From assembly GCA_003501375.1 (NCBI GenBank), contig DNPO01000253.1, positions 1-14,653 on the forward strand: a stretch of 14,653 bases of DNA, given 5' to 3'. The first letter of the stretch is position 1, and every line of letters starts with the position of its first letter. The position numbers were made by a program, and so were the translations under genes. The notes below the pieces were generated by a model. That model saw only the letters and a program-made list of their open reading frames with translations, was not told where the DNA came from and did not search any database. Below are positions 1 through 7,482 of the stretch, one piece after another. The stretch is from Candidatus Sumerlaeota bacterium (lineage in GTDB: Bacteria > Sumerlaeota > Sumerlaeia > UBA8349).

Positions 1-440
1 AAAATGTCGCTTAAAGTTTTCACCGCCCCCCGCACCGTATTTTCCAGCAATTCCTTCTCTGCGCGAATCAGACGGTGCTGCTCAATTCCAGCGTCAAGCG
101 CCCTCATCAAATTTTCCACCGGACAGGGTTTGGTGAGAAAACGGAACACGTTGCCCTCATTGACTGCCTGCATAGCCGACTCAAGATCGGTATTCCCTGT
201 CAGCATAATGCGCACAGAATCCGGGCAGCGGGAACGCACCTCCGTCAGAAACGCGATTCCGTTCATTTCCGGCATGTTAAAATCGGATACCACCACGCTC
301 GGCGGGTCTGAAGGGTTGAGAATTTGTAGTGCTTGGCTTCCGCCTTCGGCTGTCTGGATATCATATTGCTTGCGCAACACCCGGTAATATCCAGCCAATA
401 CATCCGGCTCGTCATCTACCAGCAATATTTTCACGCTCAT
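1..440 (-). CDS. Response regulator, receiver domain at N-terminus (partial, C-terminus outside window)
   Basis: The 146 visible residues form a receiver domain. The acidic pair is in ILLVDDEPD (D9, D10), the phospho-acceptor D53 is in VVSDFNMPEMNG, the switch Thr is T81 and the conserved Lys is K104 in LTKPC. After about residue 118 an amphipathic helix begins (EQHRLIRAEKELLENTV), of the kind that links receivers to HD-type output domains in RpfG-like regulators. The output domain itself is off the left edge, so an HD-type output is only a guess. The ATG at 438-440 has AAGGAG about 10 nt upstream and overlaps the 3' end of the receiver-HDOD gene by 29 bp, which suggests translational coupling. 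It is the fourth receiver protein of the minus-strand operon and probably receives phosphate from the upstream multi-PAS kinase. Confidence 0.9.
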   Translation of the reverse strand, partial: MSVKILLVDDEPDVLAGYYRVLRKQYDIQTAEGGSQALQILNPSDPPSVVVSDFNMPEMNGIAFLTEVRSRCPDSVRIMLTGNTDLESAMQAVNEGNVFRFLTKPCPVENLMRALDAGIEQHRLIRAEKELLENTVRGAVKTLSDI

Positions 441-1644
441 GAGCCAGGCACTCCTTAATTTTATCACGACATTTTTCCAGCCACTTTGCCAATTGCAAAC
501 CATCAAGCGTCAAAAGAAATGCTTTATCGATTTCGTTACCCGGAACAAGGGAAGGTACCCCCCCGTGTATATGGTCCAGGGCATTTGCCACATGGACCGC
601 AATAACCGGAGCAAAACATTGAACATGGGACTCACTTGGGTTGTGGTGGTACGCCACCGCTTCTACAATCGCATCAGGAAATCCCCACAAGCCCAGCAGA
701 TAAGCGCCCACTTCCGCATGCGAAGCGCCGAATATTTCCCGTTCCTTATCAGAATGTGAAACCTTTTCCTTTTCCGCTTGTTGTAGCGCCTCCACATACT
801 GCTGCTGCATATTTACTCCCAAGACCACCTTGCCTACATCATGAACGATACCCGCCAAATAAGCCTCGTCCGCTGCGGCCGAATCAGTCGGAGCCTCCAT
901 CGCAATCAGGCGAGCCAAAGACCCCACTTGAAAACAATGCTGCCACATATTTTCCAGATGTGCTTCTCGTACCAACTGGGGGTCGAATTGGGAAAAAACC
1001 TGAATGCTAAACACAAGCGCTTTGATAACGTCGATTCCCAGCAACGCTACCGCTTGATCCAGCGTTGAAATGCGCCGCGGAAGTCCAAAAAAAGAGGAGT
1101 TGACCAACTGCATGATCTTGGTGGTCATACCAATGTCTTGGCTGACGATCTGGCCAATGCTCTGTATCGACGGATTGGCTGTTTTGAGAACCTCCACTAT
1201 TTGGATATATAGGGCAGGAAGACTTGGAATGGTAGAAAGACCTGAAACCAGGCTCTGCAACCGGGCGTCATGAAGCACATTGCGCAAAGCGCATGCACGC
1301 GAAATGACATGAACCAAATTTTCCATATCGCAAGGCTTGGCCAAATACTGATGCGCAATCCCCACCGAACGTAAGGTTACTTCCTGGTCAGAATGTCCCG
1401 AAAGAATAATTCGAACCGTCATGGGCCAGCGCTCTTTGATCACGGAAAGCAATTGCGCCCCATCCATCTCAGGCATACGCATATCGCTCACAACGACATC
1501 CACGGGATGGCTTTCCAGCACTTCCAGCGCCTGCGCTCCTCCCGCAACAAATTGCATATCCCATTCGTTTCGCATTCCACGAAGCATCCGACGTATGCCA
1601 GATAGAATATCAGGTTCATCATCAACAAAAAGTACGGATCTCAT
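412..1644 (-). CDS. Response regulator with receiver and HDOD output domain
   Basis: A 410-residue protein. Residues 1-120 are a receiver: acidic residues in LFVDDEPD, phospho-acceptor D54 in VVSDMRMPEMDG, S82 as switch residue and K103 in LAKPC. Residues about 130-340 are an HDOD domain (SLPALYIQIVEVL, DIGMTTKIMQLVNSSFF, ISTLDQAVALLG), which in known proteins acts in signalling, often by protein interaction. This copy also keeps HDVGK (H268, D269) and YHH (332-334), like a metal-binding HD phosphohydrolase, so catalysis cannot be ruled out. The start ATG has GGAGGGG just upstream. It lies 60 bp downstream of the receiver-HD-GYP gene and overlaps the next receiver gene by 29 bp, so it is clearly in the operon. 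There are no membrane segments; the protein is cytoplasmic. The domain call is firm, the biological output unknown. Confidence 0.93.
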   Translation of the reverse strand: MRSVLFVDDEPDILSGIRRMLRGMRNEWDMQFVAGGAQALEVLESHPVDVVVSDMRMPEMDGAQLLSVIKERWPMTVRIILSGHSDQEVTLRSVGIAHQYLAKPCDMENLVHVISRACALRNVLHDARLQSLVSGLSTIPSLPALYIQIVEVLKTANPSIQSIGQIVSQDIGMTTKIMQLVNSSFFGLPRRISTLDQAVALLGIDVIKALVFSIQVFSQFDPQLVREAHLENMWQHCFQVGSLARLIAMEAPTDSAAADEAYLAGIVHDVGKVVLGVNMQQQYVEALQQAEKEKVSHSDKEREIFGASHAEVGAYLLGLWGFPDAIVEAVAYHHNPSESHVQCFAPVIAVHVANALDHIHGGVPSLVPGNEIDKAFLLTLDGLQLAKWLEKCRDKIKECLAHERENIAGR

Positions 1645-1704
1645 ATCACCCCTCCACGCGGATTAAAAAAACAAACGGCACTGTCCACAAACCAATTTAT
1701 TTCG

Positions 1705-2850
1705 CTATCGTACCCGGATATTTTCTATCCGAGGCGTTGATTCTTCCACTTCGGGGAATCGCTGAAGCACCTCTTGAAACTCAGAAAGGTGAGACAGAAA
1801 TGCTTGAAAAACCAGGGGGTCGAAATGCAGCCCCATTTGCGGGCGCATGATTCCCAGCACCTCCGATTCATTGTAAGCGCGCTTGTAGGGTCGCGGGCTG
1901 GAAAGCGCATCAAAAACATCCGCCACCGCAACGATTCGCGCCTCCAATGGAATATTCTCTCCGGAAATTCCCAAAGGATACCCTCCTCCCCCCCATTTCT
2001 CGTGGTGCGCCATTGCAATGCGGCTTGCCATTTCGAGAAAAGGATTCTCATCCGTCCCTGTTTGGGTGTCTTCCAACACAATTTCTGCGGCAAGATTCTG
2101 AAAGGCCAACGAAGTATCGCGCAAGATTCGCGAACCGATAAGACAATGCCGTTTCATAATTTCCCACTCGCCAGGCTCAAGAGAAGCAGGTTTTAGTAAA
2201 ATTCCATCCGGGATACCAATCTTGCCAATATCATGCAATAGGCTGGAAAGAAACAAGCGACGACAAAAATCCAGTGGGCACCCGATGGCTTCCGCAAGCA
2301 AGCGACTAAACCACCCCACACGAATCACATGATTCCCCGTGTTCTCATCGCGATACTCCCCGGCCATCGCCAGACGCCAAACAATTTCGAGACGCGAGCG
2401 TTCTAGCTGCGCTGTTCGTTCGAGTACTTTCTGTTCTAACTCAGCGTTTTGCTGCTTGATGGTATCCTGATAAGACTTCAATTTGAGCATATTCCGGATA
2501 CGAGAAATCAAGTCGGAGGCATCGACAGGCTTCGCGAGCAAATCAGTTGCGCCCTGATCCAGCGCTCGACGCTTGAGGCTTTCTTCACCAATGCCGGTAA
2601 CAATCGTAATGGGAATATCTTTTGTCGCGTTACACGCGCGAAACTCGCAAATAAGGTCAAAGCCATTCTTCTCCGGCATGTTGTAGTCTGAAACAACCGC
2701 ATCCGGTAAATTCTCACAGGCCATTCTTAAGGCTTCATCCACCCCGGTGGCAAATTCAAAATCCCAATTTGTACGTTCGCCCCGCATGGCAAGCCGGTAG
2801 CCCCCCAAAACGCCTTCATCATCATCAACAAACAGGATGCGAGATTTCAT
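1705..2850 (-). CDS. Response regulator with receiver and HD-GYP domain (probable cyclic-di-GMP phosphodiesterase)
   Basis: A 381-residue RpfG-type protein. The receiver spans about residues 1-122, with D9-D11, phospho-acceptor D55 (VVSDYNMPEKNG), T85 and K107 (LAKPV). A coiled-coil linker (about 127-152) leads to an HD-GYP domain at about 155-355. Visible motifs are RDENTGNH (167-174), LLHDIGKIGIPD with H206/D207, the basic-His helix MKRH (232-235), HHEKWGGGGYP (282-292) and VAVADVFDALSSPRPYKRAY. Family members hydrolyse cyclic-di-GMP to pGpG or GMP. Two positions deviate from the family pattern: N170 stands where ETG-type sequences have Glu, and G287 replaces Asp of the usual HHExxDGxGYP. 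GGAGGAG precedes the ATG. It is second in the operon, 48 bp after the kinase, so phosphorylation by that kinase is the natural inference. Confidence 0.94.
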   Translation of the reverse strand: MKSRILFVDDDEGVLGGYRLAMRGERTNWDFEFATGVDEALRMACENLPDAVVSDYNMPEKNGFDLICEFRACNATKDIPITIVTGIGEESLKRRALDQGATDLLAKPVDASDLISRIRNMLKLKSYQDTIKQQNAELEQKVLERTAQLERSRLEIVWRLAMAGEYRDENTGNHVIRVGWFSRLLAEAIGCPLDFCRRLFLSSLLHDIGKIGIPDGILLKPASLEPGEWEIMKRHCLIGSRILRDTSLAFQNLAAEIVLEDTQTGTDENPFLEMASRIAMAHHEKWGGGGYPLGISGENIPLEARIVAVADVFDALSSPRPYKRAYNESEVLGIMRPQMGLHFDPLVFQAFLSHLSEFQEVLQRFPEVEESTPRIENIRVR

Positions 2851-2898
2851 GAAACTCCTCCGTGCCGAGACCTCATTTTACTGACAACAAAACACCGG

Positions 2899-5800
2899 CT
2901 AATGCGTCCATCTCAAAACATTTTCAGTTTTCCCTACGCCCTCTTGAGTGGCCTCGCTCTCGCTACTTTTGTTATCCAGAGGCAAACGCAAAACAAAAGT
3001 CGTTCCCACGCCGACTTCCGACTCCAATTCAATCGTACCCTTGTGCTGTTCCACAATCACCGAGTGGGCAATGGCAAGCCCTTGTCCCGTACCCTTGCCA
3101 ACCCCTTTGGTTGTAAAGAACGGATCGTAAATACGACTTTGAATTTCCTTGGGAATCCCCGCGCCCGTATCCGCAATCCGAATTTCCACATAACGATCCC
3201 GCTGTTTGGTGGATACCTTAATCAGCCCCTTGCCGCGTCCCTGCGTCCGGGCTTTCTCATCAACCGCATGCGCTGAATTAACGACCATATTCAGAATCAC
3301 CTGGTTAAACGGCCCCGGGAAACAGGGGACCAACGGAAGCGAAAGGTCGTAGTCGGTTTCCAACTCCGAGACATATTTCCACTCGTTGCGTGCCACCGTA
3401 ATCGTGCTTTCTATCGCCTTGTTAATATCCAACAAGGTTCTCTCACTCCCGGCGGGATGGGAGAAATCTTTCATTGCTCGAACAATTTTGGTTACCCGTT
3501 CAATTCCTGCCATAGACCGCTCAATGGCGGTGGGGATTTCCTTCTTTAAAAATTCAAAATCGATTTGCTCAATAATTTCTTCCAGTTCCTTGATAAGTTC
3601 CGGTGTGATATTTCCTTTCTTCGCTGCTTTCAGTAACATCTCGTATTCTTCTATCAACGCAAAAAGATCGGCAAACGTATCCCTCAGGAAATGCGTATTG
3701 TCCCCGATAAACTGCGTGGGGGTATTGATTTCATGTGCGATTCCCGCAGCCAACTGTCCAATGGATTCCAGTTTTTGCGCTTGCAACAATCGGCCTTCCA
3801 TTGCTCGTTGTTCCGTAACATCTTCCACCATTTCAATCACCGTAACCACTTGGTTATCTGCTCCGTGGATAGGGGAGGTGGCCAAGCGATACAAGCGATT
3901 CACCCCATCCCGTTGCAGGTCGAAAAACAGTTCGTGAAACAATCCATCCTTAAATGTTTCCCGGGTCGGGCAGGATTCGCACGGTGCTGCTTTATTGTAA
4001 AAAGCCTGGTGACACAAAGGATGTTCTTCCACATTGATTCCCGGAAACCAATCGCGCATCTGCTGGTTCAATTCCAATACCCGCATATCCTGGGAAATCA
4101 AGGAAACGCCCATCTTGACATGCTCTACAATCTGGCGGTACTTCTCTTCCTTTTCCCCCAAAGCCTCTTCGGCTCGCTTGCGATCTGTAACATCATCCAC
4201 CACCCAAACCACCCCATGATTCAAGTCCGAAGGATCAATTGCCTTACCGCTAAACATTCCCCACACGATATGTCCGTCTTTGTGTTTCAGGGTGTATTCC
4301 GTTTGAATCACCGTTTGCTGATTGGCGAGGGTCTCGTAATACTTTTTTCCAAATTCGACATAGTTCTCATGAGAAACATGCAGAGGCTCGGTATTGTGTC
4401 CTTCCAGTTCTTCCTGTGTATATCCCAACATATTGGCCATCCGCTGATTAACTGCCACAATAACACGATCACGTAATACCATAATCCCCACCATACTGGT
4501 TTCAAAAATGGCGCGCTGCTGGTCCAGCAAAACACGCAGTTCTTCCTCCACTTTTTTAGGCCCGCTGATATCCATCAAGCAGTGTACCAAGCAATTGCGT
4601 CCATCAATTTCTGCCCGTACAATAGTTTTGAGAACAGGAATGCGCTTACCCATTGCGGTGAGAAAATCGTCTTCTATTTCGCCGGCCATGTGAGGCGAGT
4701 CCCTAACCGGGCAGCGGCCTGGTTTTATCGAACAAATAAAATCGGTGCATCCCCGTCCAAGAATTTCTTCCAGGGGAAGGCCGATCATATCCACCGCACT
4801 TGGATTCGCATCGACAATACAATGCAGCTCTTCATCTACTACCAAAATGCCCGCAGGAATGGAACTCATAATAGCATGCATGCGCTCATGGGAATTTCGC
4901 AATGCCTCGTCCGCGCGCTTTTTTTCCGTCAAGTCCTTCCACAGGCAATAAATCATGCCCATTCCCCTGTGAGAAATCGGAATCAAAGCAACTTCTACCG
5001 GAAAATCTTCCCCATTTGCTTTCCTATGCATCCATTCAAAATGGTGTTGACCCGTTCGAAGTATTTCGATTGCTTTTGTAGACGATTCACTCCCATCGGG
5101 CTGGACGGGAGGTGATATTTCCCAAGGATGACGCTGCAGCAAGTCTTCGCGACTCGAGTATCCCAGCATGCGAACCGCGCAATCGTTGCAATCGACAAAA
5201 TGATCACCATCCAGCAAGAAGATGGCGTCATCCGCGGCATAAAGAATATCCAAAAATTGCCTTTCACTTTCCAGAAGAGCCAATTCGGCTTGCCTGCGTA
5301 ACGTAATATCATGCGAAACAACCATCCACGCCCAAGGACTGGTGTTTGCAACCATTTCCAAAGCGGTAAGAGAAACCTCGTAATATTTCTCAGACAAAAC
5401 GCATTCCCGGGCTTCACTATCATCTATCCCTGGCTGGGGAAGATAGGGGCAATCGGCACGGTTATGCGCTTCGCGGCACAGTGCATCATGAATATCTTTA
5501 CCGACCAATTGTTCCGGTTCGGCTTCGACCAAGCGCGCTGCGGCAAAGTTACAATGTAAAATTTGGAATTGCTTGTCCAAAATAACAAGTGTGTCACGCG
5601 CAGCATTGAACAAGGTTTCCCACAGCCCGGAGTCTGATCCAGCCGACTCAAGTGGAGAAGTTTGCCTCTGATAATGTTCCACCGCCCGCTTGATTGCCTG
5701 CTCCAGCACGTTGGGAGCGCACGGTTTCTCCAAAAAATCAAAAGCGCCTAACTTCATCGATTCAAGCGCGACATCTATATTGCCTTTGCCCGTCAGCATG

Positions 5801-6051
5801 ATGGGAACTGTTCTGATCCCTGTTCCCTTCATAATCGCAAGGATATCAAAACCATTGAGACCAGACATTTCCAAGTCCACCAGAACAACCGCTGGTTTCG
5901 ATGCAACCAAGCGTTTCAGCCCCTGTCCGCCATCCATTGCGGTTTCACAGGAAAATCCCCGACGATGCAATTCTCGGGAGAGCGAATCACAAATATCTTG
6001 ATCGTCATCCACAATAAGAACACGAATTTCAGTATTCGGAATTTGCACCAT
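2899..6051 (-). CDS. Soluble hybrid sensor histidine kinase: receiver, five PAS domains, HisKA-like and HATPase_c
   Basis: A 1050-residue cytoplasmic kinase with no membrane segment. In order: a receiver (1-125; D15-D17, phospho-acceptor D59 in VLVDLEMSGLNG, T87, K109 in LEKPC), PAS1 (about 143-255), PAS2 (262-380), PAS3 (387-500), PAS4 (510-628), PAS5 (634-750), then the kinase core. The phospho-His is H773 in AAGIAHEINTP. The ATP lid has the N box (NQVILNMVVNSAHAVDE, about 916-932), DTGAGIP (961-967), FFTTK (978-982) and GTGQGLAI (987-994). PAS1, PAS3 and PAS5 each carry a Cys-rich loop. I chose the ATG at 6049-6051 because GGGAG lies about 9 nt upstream and the receiver starts right after it; an in-frame ATG at 6114 would add 21 residues that do not look like part of the domain. 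It is the first gene of the operon and the only kinase in it. Confidence 0.94.
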   Translation of the reverse strand: MVQIPNTEIRVLIVDDDQDICDSLSRELHRRGFSCETAMDGGQGLKRLVASKPAVVLVDLEMSGLNGFDILAIMKGTGIRTVPIMLTGKGNIDVALESMKLGAFDFLEKPCAPNVLEQAIKRAVEHYQRQTSPLESAGSDSGLWETLFNAARDTLVILDKQFQILHCNFAAARLVEAEPEQLVGKDIHDALCREAHNRADCPYLPQPGIDDSEARECVLSEKYYEVSLTALEMVANTSPWAWMVVSHDITLRRQAELALLESERQFLDILYAADDAIFLLDGDHFVDCNDCAVRMLGYSSREDLLQRHPWEISPPVQPDGSESSTKAIEILRTGQHHFEWMHRKANGEDFPVEVALIPISHRGMGMIYCLWKDLTEKKRADEALRNSHERMHAIMSSIPAGILVVDEELHCIVDANPSAVDMIGLPLEEILGRGCTDFICSIKPGRCPVRDSPHMAGEIEDDFLTAMGKRIPVLKTIVRAEIDGRNCLVHCLMDISGPKKVEEELRVLLDQQRAIFETSMVGIMVLRDRVIVAVNQRMANMLGYTQEELEGHNTEPLHVSHENYVEFGKKYYETLANQQTVIQTEYTLKHKDGHIVWGMFSGKAIDPSDLNHGVVWVVDDVTDRKRAEEALGEKEEKYRQIVEHVKMGVSLISQDMRVLELNQQMRDWFPGINVEEHPLCHQAFYNKAAPCESCPTRETFKDGLFHELFFDLQRDGVNRLYRLATSPIHGADNQVVTVIEMVEDVTEQRAMEGRLLQAQKLESIGQLAAGIAHEINTPTQFIGDNTHFLRDTFADLFALIEEYEMLLKAAKKGNITPELIKELEEIIEQIDFEFLKKEIPTAIERSMAGIERVTKIVRAMKDFSHPAGSERTLLDINKAIESTITVARNEWKYVSELETDYDLSLPLVPCFPGPFNQVILNMVVNSAHAVDEKARTQGRGKGLIKVSTKQRDRYVEIRIADTGAGIPKEIQSRIYDPFFTTKGVGKGTGQGLAIAHSVIVEQHKGTIELESEVGVGTTFVLRLPLDNKSSESEATQEGVGKTENVLRWTH

Positions 6052-6190
6052 AGCATCACTCCCTTTTGCCACATCTGAGACTAAGCAATAAACGGGTTGA
6101 GTCCCGTACCGCATTCACTGGGCGTTTAAAGAAGACACGAATACTTTAGTTTGGAGCCGAAATACAATTGGAAAATAAAACACAAAAAGC

Positions 6191-6204
6191 CCGTACACAT
6201 ACGG
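6191..6204 (-). promoter_or_regulatory. Small inverted repeat near the predicted transcription start of the kinase operon
   Basis: CCGTA and TACGG flank a 4-nt centre. On the minus strand the repeat is followed by GCTTTTT. It falls about 10-20 nt into the predicted transcript. It could be an operator half-site pair or a weak attenuator hairpin; with only 5 paired bases it may also be chance. Confidence 0.25.
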
Positions 6205-6219
6205 TAACACTGTGGTTAA

Positions 6220-6249
6220 ATCGTATGACAGGAAGGTAAAAGATGTCAA
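6220..6249 (-). promoter_or_regulatory. Probable sigma-70 promoter of the phosphorelay operon
   Basis: Read on the minus strand, a perfect -35 TTGACA (6244-6249) is followed after 18 nt by TACGAT (6220-6225), which matches the -10 consensus at 4 of 6 positions. The predicted transcript would start near 6212, leaving a leader of about 160 nt before the kinase ATG. It lies in the 312-bp gap between queA and the kinase, where I see no other gene. Inferred from motif match only. Confidence 0.55.
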
Positions 6250-6363
6250 GAAAATAACAACTCTGAAAGAATAACCTCGGGACTTCAAAGCGGAAAACCA
6301 ATAGTAACAAAAATGTATGACAACCGGTTCTGTTTCCGGAAGCAAAGGGTATTCCCGCTGCGG

Positions 6364-7479
6364 TTAATGGTCCGTTCGTGTGGGCATAAACATGCAGTCA
6401 CCATAACTAAAGAATCCAAACTTGCGGCGGATAGCTTCCGCATACGCCGCCTGCACGGTTTCCGTGCCCGCAAACGCATATACCAGCAGTAATAACGTAG
6501 ACATGGGCAAATGGAAATTTGTGAGTAACGCATCCACCAATTTGAAGTCGAATCCCGGGCGAATGAACAACCGCGTCCAGCCCGACCGCGCGTCCAACGG
6601 CAAGCCTTCTTGTGCCGCGCTTTCCAACGCTCGCACCACCGTGGTGCCTACCGCCACCACGCGCCGCCCCTGATCCTTGGCGCGTTGAATGGCCGCAGCC
6701 GCTTCGGCGGTCAACTGATAATACTCCGCATGAATCGGATGATCCTCCACCCGCTCGGTTTTGATCGGCTGGAACGTTCCTGCGCCAATGCGCAAATTCA
6801 CAAACACCTGTTCGATTCCACGCGCAGCGATCCGCTCCATGACGTCCGTGGAAAAGTGCAATCCCGCCGTGGGCGCGGCAACGCTCTCCGGTGCGGAACC
6901 CGCAAACACCGTCTGATACCGCTCGCGGTCTTCGGGCAAATCGGGCACGTTGTGCCAACTCGTCTGCGGATCGCCCGCCGCTTCCAACTGCTTGCGCGCA
7001 CGCAAAATATACGGTGGCAACGGCGTGTGTCCCACCGCTTCGAGCATCTCCCACCAATCGCCGTCGCAGGTGAATTTCAGCAAACGCTCTCCACCACCCG
7101 GGTCGCCATAGGACACCACTTCTGCTTCCAAACGATTGGTCGAGAAAACTAATCGGTCGCCCATTTTGATCTTGCGTCCCGGACGCACCATTGCCCACCA
7201 CAGGTTTTGTTCGGGCGATTCGGGATGCAACAACAGAGCCTCAACTTTGCCCAAGTCAGGCATGCGCCATCCCAGCAGGCGCGCCGGGAACACGCGCGTA
7301 TTATTGAAAACGATCAAATCATCATCGCGCAGCAGATCGGGAAAACCGGAAAAGGTCCGTTCGGGGAATTCCGTCGCGCCAGGTTCCACCAGCATCAGGC
7401 GCGCATCCTCGCGCCGGGCAGCGGGGTGCCGGGCAATCAGTTCTTCGGGCAATTCAAAACTCAATGCAACTGTATCCAT
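6364..7479 (-). CDS. queA: S-adenosylmethionine:tRNA ribosyltransferase-isomerase
   Basis: A 371-residue QueA, the usual family length. It transfers and isomerises the ribosyl moiety of S-adenosylmethionine onto 7-aminomethyl-7-deazaguanine at the tRNA wobble position, giving epoxyqueuosine in the cytoplasm. Family signatures are present along the whole protein: ARHPAARREDARLM near the N-terminus, DLIVFNNTRVFPARLLG, HTPLPPYILR, RYQTVFA followed by SVAAPTAGLHF, NLRIGAGTFQPIK, HAEYYQL, RVVAVGTTVVRALES, VDALLTNFHLPMSTLLLLV and FGFFSYGDCMF. The ATG lies 3 nt after the stop of the membrane-protein gene, with only a weak AGG upstream, so translation is probably coupled to that gene. No tgt or other queuosine gene is visible. 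Identification is firm. Confidence 0.97.
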   Translation of the reverse strand: MDTVALSFELPEELIARHPAARREDARLMLVEPGATEFPERTFSGFPDLLRDDDLIVFNNTRVFPARLLGWRMPDLGKVEALLLHPESPEQNLWWAMVRPGRKIKMGDRLVFSTNRLEAEVVSYGDPGGGERLLKFTCDGDWWEMLEAVGHTPLPPYILRARKQLEAAGDPQTSWHNVPDLPEDRERYQTVFAGSAPESVAAPTAGLHFSTDVMERIAARGIEQVFVNLRIGAGTFQPIKTERVEDHPIHAEYYQLTAEAAAAIQRAKDQGRRVVAVGTTVVRALESAAQEGLPLDARSGWTRLFIRPGFDFKLVDALLTNFHLPMSTLLLLVYAFAGTETVQAAYAEAIRRKFGFFSYGDCMFMPTRTDH

Positions 7480-7482
7480 AAC

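Noticed and set aside
3386..4476. Long open frames on the plus strand (183 and 261 codons) opposite the kinase gene
   Set aside because: They are antisense to well-supported PAS and kinase domains, show no recognisable domain and have no good ribosome site.
6052..6114. Start of the kinase at the ATG at 6114
   Set aside because: The ATG at 6051 has a good ribosome site and leads directly into the receiver; the additional 21 residues add nothing recognisable.
6252..6363. A terminator for queA in the gap before the kinase promoter
   Set aside because: Only short imperfect inverted repeats (CCGG-N8-CCGG) with no T run; not enough to support a call.
6407..7201. A 264-codon minus-strand frame overlapping queA in another frame
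   Set aside because: It is a shifted frame of queA with Gly/Arg/Cys-rich composition and no known domain.
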